Below are positions 6,073 to 8,478 of a stretch of 8,478 bases of DNA, one piece after another. The position numbers were made by a program, and so were the translations under genes. The notes below the pieces were generated by a model. The model had not been told where the DNA came from, did not search any database, and saw nothing but the letters and a program-made list of their open reading frames with translations. Positions within the stretch are counted from its first letter, which is position 1. Every line of letters starts with the position of its first letter. The stretch comes from UBA3940 sp964506005 (GTDB lineage Bacteria; Chloroflexota; Anaerolineae; Aggregatilineales; UBA3940), in the NCBI GenBank assembly GCA_964506005.1, contig CAZDLX010000149.1:1-8478 (forward strand), read 5' to 3'.

Positions 6073-6101
6073 ATTATACTGGGGGTGAAACCCGGTTTGA
6101 A
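6073..6101 (-). promoter_or_regulatory. Sigma-70-type promoter for the PIG-L operon
   Basis: The minus strand carries TTCAAA (6101-6096) as a 4-of-6 match to the -35 box, a 17-bp spacer, and a perfect TATAAT -10 box (6078-6073). Transcription would start near 6066, giving a short leader before the ATG at 6038. Confidence 0.5.
6075..6080 (+). promoter_or_regulatory. -10 element for the NifU-like gene
   Basis: TATACT on the plus strand matches TATAAT at 5 of 6 positions and overlaps the minus-strand -10 box by 4 bp. No good -35 box is visible at the right distance. The leader to the ATG at 6143 would be about 55 nt. Confidence 0.35.
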
Positions 6102-6142
6102 GTCCGCTGCGGGCAGGGCTCGCGGCGGAGAAGGGAAACCTC

Positions 6143-6424
6143 ATGAGCGGCATTCCCCAGTATGTCCCCGACACTACCCAGGACGATCTCGCGCGGATGC
6201 AGGGTCTCATTGAGTTCCTGAGCGCCTACATCGAGCAGTACCACGGCGGATCGGTCCGGCTGCTCGAATACGACGGCGACCGGCTCGTGGTCGAGATGGG
6301 CGGCGCCTGCATCGGCTGCCCGCTCTCGCCGAGCACCCTGCGCGGCTGGATCGAGGGCACGGTGCGGCAGTTCTTCCCGGAGATCAAAGAGGTGGTCGGG
6401 GTTGGCCCCGAAGTTCAGGAGTAG
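6143..6424 (+). CDS. NifU-like C-terminal domain protein (Fe-S scaffold)
   Basis: This 93-residue protein consists almost entirely of one NifU C-terminal domain. C56-I-G-C59 in GGACIGCPLSPSTL is the CxxC motif that holds a [4Fe-4S] cluster at the interface of a dimer. Such proteins carry clusters to apo-enzymes in the cytoplasm. The N-terminal part (LARMQGLIEFLSAYIEQYHGGSVRLLEYDGD, residues 17-47) and the C-terminal FFPEIKEVVGV also match the family. The start follows AAGGG (6131-6135) by 7 nt. It is transcribed alone, divergent from the PIG-L gene and convergent with the shikimate-kinase-like gene, with only 11 nt between stops. Fe-S delivery is inferred from the family; no target is encoded nearby. 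Confidence 0.9.
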   Translation: MSGIPQYVPDTTQDDLARMQGLIEFLSAYIEQYHGGSVRLLEYDGDRLVVEMGGACIGCPLSPSTLRGWIEGTVRQFFPEIKEVVGVGPEVQE

Positions 6425-6435
6425 GTGCTCGCAGC

Positions 6436-7110
6436 CTACCGCCGCCCGCGCCGCTGCCTGCGTGACTCAGGCTGCCCGACCCAGCGTGTCGAGAGCCCCA
6501 TCGCGGGGCGCGGCGGGGGCTTGATCGGCGGCGCCGGGCCGTAGCGGAACAGGTCCCCCTCCGGCTCGCCGGTCAGCCACAGCGCCGTCAGCAGCTCGCT
6601 CTCCTCGTCGATGCCGAGGTGCGTCGTGTCGAGCTGGAGCAGCCGCTCGTCGTTGACAATGGCGTGCTCGCGCCGCAGGCGGCTCATCATGCGCCGCCGG
6701 ATGGTCGGGTCGCGGTACTGCAGGTCGCTGGCGAGGTGCAGGCGGCGCAGCGCCTCGCCCAGCTCGCAGGTCAGCACGACGATCAGCCCCGTATCCTCAA
6801 GCAGCCGGTAGTTCCGTGAGTCGAGCAGGGCCGCACCCGGCACGACGATAACGCTGCGCCGCATCAGCGCGGCGTGGCGGCTGAGATCGTGCTCCAGCGC
6901 GCGCAGCCGCTGGTCCCCGTACAGCTCGCGCAGCTTGGCGATGCTCATCAGCTCGCGCAGCTCGATCTCCTCGTCGATGTCGAAGAAGTCTGCGCCGAGC
7001 GTCTCCGCCAGGTGCCGCCCGATGGTCGTCTTGCCGACGCCGAGGAAGCCCGTCAGGATCAGGTTGGTGTAGGGCAGGTCGACCCGCGCCCTGCTTTTAC
7101 GGTCGGTCAT
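6436..7110 (-). CDS. Shikimate-kinase-like P-loop protein
   Basis: This 224-residue protein has the shikimate kinase fold order. The Walker A motif is G21-F-L-G-V-G-K27-T-T29. FFDID (42-46) holds the aspartate equivalent to the shikimate-binding D34 of E. coli, and R70-x-x-E73 is equivalent to R58-x-x-E. The glycine triad that should follow VIVV is replaced by P91-G-A93, and the usual RPLL lid is not clear (YRDPTIRRRM, 132-141). The C-terminus (about 186-224) is a Pro/Arg-rich tail absent from ordinary shikimate kinases. It binds ATP by inference, but shikimate phosphorylation is doubtful. The start follows GAGG by 5 nt. It is the second gene of an operon, 7 nt after the DUF6391 gene, whose TGA overlaps this ribosome binding site. 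Confidence 0.8.
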   Translation of the reverse strand: MTDRKSRARVDLPYTNLILTGFLGVGKTTIGRHLAETLGADFFDIDEEIELRELMSIAKLRELYGDQRLRALEHDLSRHAALMRRSVIVVPGAALLDSRNYRLLEDTGLIVVLTCELGEALRRLHLASDLQYRDPTIRRRMMSRLRREHAIVNDERLLQLDTTHLGIDEESELLTALWLTGEPEGDLFRYGPAPPIKPPPRPAMGLSTRWVGQPESRRQRRGRR

Positions 7111-7117
7111 CGGAGCC

Positions 7118-7654
7118 TCAGGAGGAAGTTGTCTCGACGCGGTGCGCGGGCAGCCCGGCTGCCGTGTTGCGCTGCTCGATGGACAGGATCTGGAGGTCGC
7201 CGGGGACGCCGAGCGTCGTCACGTGCTTCTGGATGCGCATGCCCAGCGGCTGCCCGAAGACGGACGCCGCCAGCAGGCCGAGCATCAGCACCGGCACGCG
7301 CGAGAGCTTGCCGAACCGCTCGCGCTCGGAGCCGGCCAGCGTCGTGAGCGTCGCAACGGTGCTCAGCATGGCCATCGTCACGAGGTTGGTGCCGCAGTTC
7401 GGGTGGATGGCGAGCTTGTGCTCGCCGGCCCGCATCCGGTTCAACGCGTCGTGGGCCGCCTCTTGTATCTGCTCGGTCGGGATGTCGCCGTAGAGCCAGA
7501 AGCCGCGCGAGTCAGAACGGCCTACGACGCGCAGGTTCTGAATGCGGCGTGACAGCAGGTGGATAGTGGCGTGCTCAAGCCCGTGATTGCGGCGGATGCG
7601 CCGGATGAAAGGCACGTCCAACAGGGTTTGCAGTCCTTCGAGCTGTCGTTCCAT
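7118..7654 (-). CDS. DUF6391 family membrane protein
   Basis: This 178-residue protein of unknown function has the conserved R-N-H-G-L-E-H-A-T-I-H-L-L segment near the N-terminus (about residues 21-33). This is the hallmark of DUF6391 and suggests a His/Glu metal or active site. A second conserved patch is IHPNCGTNLV, with a single Cys. Two hydrophobic stretches, NLVTMAMLSTVATLTTLAG and PVLMLGLLAASVFG, are probable membrane segments. The start is the ATG at 7654, because AAGAGGA lies 7 nt before it. A longer frame to 7765 lacks such a site and would begin upstream of the -10 promoter element. It is the first gene of a two-gene operon with the shikimate-kinase-like protein. Confidence 0.8.
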   Translation of the reverse strand: MERQLEGLQTLLDVPFIRRIRRNHGLEHATIHLLSRRIQNLRVVGRSDSRGFWLYGDIPTEQIQEAAHDALNRMRAGEHKLAIHPNCGTNLVTMAMLSTVATLTTLAGSERERFGKLSRVPVLMLGLLAASVFGQPLGMRIQKHVTTLGVPGDLQILSIEQRNTAAGLPAHRVETTSS

Positions 7655-7661
7655 GTCGCAG

Positions 7662-7668
7662 TCCTCTT
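7662..7668 (-). promoter_or_regulatory. Ribosome binding site of the DUF6391 gene
   Basis: AAGAGGA on the minus strand lies 7 nt before the ATG at 7654. It decides that start over the upstream in-frame ATGs. Confidence 0.65.
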
Positions 7669-7697
7669 CTCGGCCTGCCTGATTTGCGAATACACGC

Positions 7698-7703
7698 ATT
7701 ATA
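7698..7703 (-). promoter_or_regulatory. -10 element of the DUF6391 promoter
   Basis: The minus strand has a perfect TATAAT about 44 nt before the ATG at 7654, giving a leader of roughly 37 nt. No convincing -35 box is seen; the best is GGCACA (7725-7720), a 3-of-6 match with a 16-bp spacer. Confidence 0.45.
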
Positions 7704-7816
7704 GCGCGCCCGGCTGGGTTGTGCCGGGTGGGGCTATGTGGGGCGCGAGGCGAGGTGGATGCCACGCCCGAGAACGAAAGGCTTCTCCGGAAATTAAGGT
7801 AATGGCGTTCAGTCCC

Positions 7817-7991
7817 GCCGGGCGATCAATCGCCCGGCTACAGGGCAGCTTCGCTGCCGCCAAGTCCCCTGGCGGGGACTCCCGGAGCGAAACTCCGGCC
7901 CGCCGCAGGCGGGCTAGCCCCCGAGGGGCTTTGCGGTCGCGCAGCGACCGGGTCGCAAGCGAACTTGTAGCCCGGCAATTCATTGCCGGGC
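7817..7991. repeat. Tandem hairpin array with inverted terminal hairpins
   Basis: Hairpins follow one another almost without gaps: 7817-7838 (10-bp stem), 7844-7858 (6 bp), 7863-7880 (7 bp), 7882-7898 (6 bp), 7899-7913 (6 bp), 7916-7930 (6 bp), 7934-7950 (7 bp), a weak one at 7953-7962 (4 bp), and 7970-7991 (10 bp). Loops are 2-5 nt, including GCA triloops at 7905 and 7941. The first and last hairpins are related in inverted orientation, with GCTAC after the first and GTAGC before the last. The array occupies most of the 358-bp space between the Lgt-like gene and the DUF6391 gene; 7711-7816 shows nothing else I recognise. No T-run and no target-site duplication are evident. It may be a REP/MITE-like non-autonomous element. 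Confidence 0.75.
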
Positions 7992-8012
7992 GCTGGCTAT
8001 CGGACAAGCCTC

Positions 8013-8478
8013 TTATTCTCCGACGCGCTCTGCCTCCGTCCGCGCCGGTGCGCGGGCGGCGAACAGGGCAAGGTCGGCGATGAGGATGCCGAGCGCCACG
8101 AGCGAGGAGACGCGCAGCCCGGGCCCGAGCACGGCGCTGCCGGCGCGCAGGGGGTCGACGAGCAGCACCGTAAGGCACAGTAGGACGGCGACCCACTGTG
8201 CGAGCGCGCCGGGCGGCTGTGCGGACGGGTCACGCCCGAGCCGCAGCGCCAGCACAAGCGCCGCCACCGCGCCGAGCATGAAGTACACCTGCGTCGGGTG
8301 CCGGTGCGCGCCCGAGAGCGGGACGCCCCAGGGCAGAGTCGCCGGCAGGCCGAGCAGGTCGCCGCGCAGCAGGGCAGCCAGCCCGATGCTCAGGGCAAGG
8401 ATCGCCGCGGCAGGGGCCAGCGTGTCGGCAAGCTGGGCGAGCGGCAGCTTCCAGCGCCAGATGAGGAGCGCCGCGACG
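8013..8478 (-). CDS. Lgt-like (prolipoprotein diacylglyceryl transferase-like) membrane protein, partial
   Basis: Only the 3' part of the gene lies in the window; the frame is open to the right edge (first full codon ends at 8477). The visible 154 residues contain several hydrophobic segments. They also carry LADTLAPAAAI, LPWGVPLSGAHRHPTQVYF and later GLRVSSLVALGILIADL, which match the C-terminal half of Lgt: the DxxAP segment, the PWG motif, and HPSQLYE. Lgt moves diacylglyceryl from phosphatidylglycerol to the lipobox cysteine of prelipoproteins. The segment where Lgt has its RxGN motif reads SIGLAALLRGDLLG, without a matching Arg-Gly-Asn. This may therefore be a divergent paralog rather than the working Lgt. 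A hairpin array begins 21 nt after its stop codon. Confidence 0.7.
   Translation of the reverse strand, partial: VAALLIWRWKLPLAQLADTLAPAAAILALSIGLAALLRGDLLGLPATLPWGVPLSGAHRHPTQVYFMLGAVAALVLALRLGRDPSAQPPGALAQWVAVLLCLTVLLVDPLRAGSAVLGPGLRVSSLVALGILIADLALFAARAPARTEAERVGE

Noticed and set aside
6081..6142. Riboswitch in the leader of the NifU-like gene
   Set aside because: Only a weak 4-bp hairpin (6083-6093) is visible, and the leader is too short for a known riboswitch class.
5247..6146. 299-residue plus-strand open frame opposite the PIG-L gene
   Set aside because: It is antisense to a gene with full family motifs and shows no recognisable domain of its own.
6421..6439. Hairpin GTAGG...CCTAC between the NifU-like and shikimate-kinase-like stops
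   Set aside because: The 5-bp stem with a 9-nt loop overlaps both stop codons and is too weak to call a terminator.
7817..7991. CRISPR array
   Set aside because: The stems differ from one another and there are no identical direct repeats with regular spacers.
7559..8083. Plus-strand open frame running through the hairpin array
   Set aside because: Its codons are dictated by the inverted repeats, and it overlaps two real genes on the other strand.

Overview
The window is GC-rich bacterial chromosome, densely packed with housekeeping and cell-envelope genes. The set of families (DUF2905 next to queA, a DUF6391 protein, a lipoprotein with a Thr/Pro/Ala linker and a TolB-like propeller, a divergent Lgt-like protein) and the style of the palindromic repeats suggest a Chloroflexota (Anaerolineae-like) genome. 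That assignment is an inference from memory, not a computed result.

Layout. 70-318 (+) encodes a small DUF2905 membrane protein. 319-799 has no gene and is the most striking part of the window. It holds an array of TGTKGAAAR motifs (DnaA-box-like) at about 11-bp spacing, then oppositely oriented TTTTCCACA-type boxes, then CTA trinucleotide repeats resembling DnaA-trios, then an AT-rich stretch of about 28% GC. Together these look like a chromosomal replication origin with a non-canonical box. 800-3281 (+) is an overlapping operon queA - GNAT acetyltransferase - dprA, joined by 4-bp ATGA and GTGA overlaps. A perfect 28-bp palindrome lies between dprA and the convergent genes that follow.

3341-6038 (-) is a likely transcription unit, read right to left: PIG-L/LmbE-type deacetylase, secreted M23 peptidase, TolB-like propeller lipoprotein. 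The last two overlap by 4 bp. The deacetylase gene diverges from a NifU-like Fe-S scaffold gene (6143-6424, +) across an intergenic region with overlapping -10 elements on the two strands. 6436-7654 (-) is a two-gene operon: a DUF6391 membrane protein, then a shikimate-kinase-like P-loop protein that lacks the glycine triad. 7655-8012 has no gene; it contains the DUF6391 promoter and a tandem array of eight or nine hairpins. The outermost two hairpins are inverted copies of each other that differ by compensatory base-pair changes. 8013-8478 (-) is the 3' part of an Lgt-like membrane protein cut by the window edge.

The genes do not form one pathway. queA serves tRNA modification, dprA handles single-stranded DNA, and the minus-strand genes mostly concern the envelope. 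The two novelty candidates are both intergenic: the putative oriC and the hairpin-array element.
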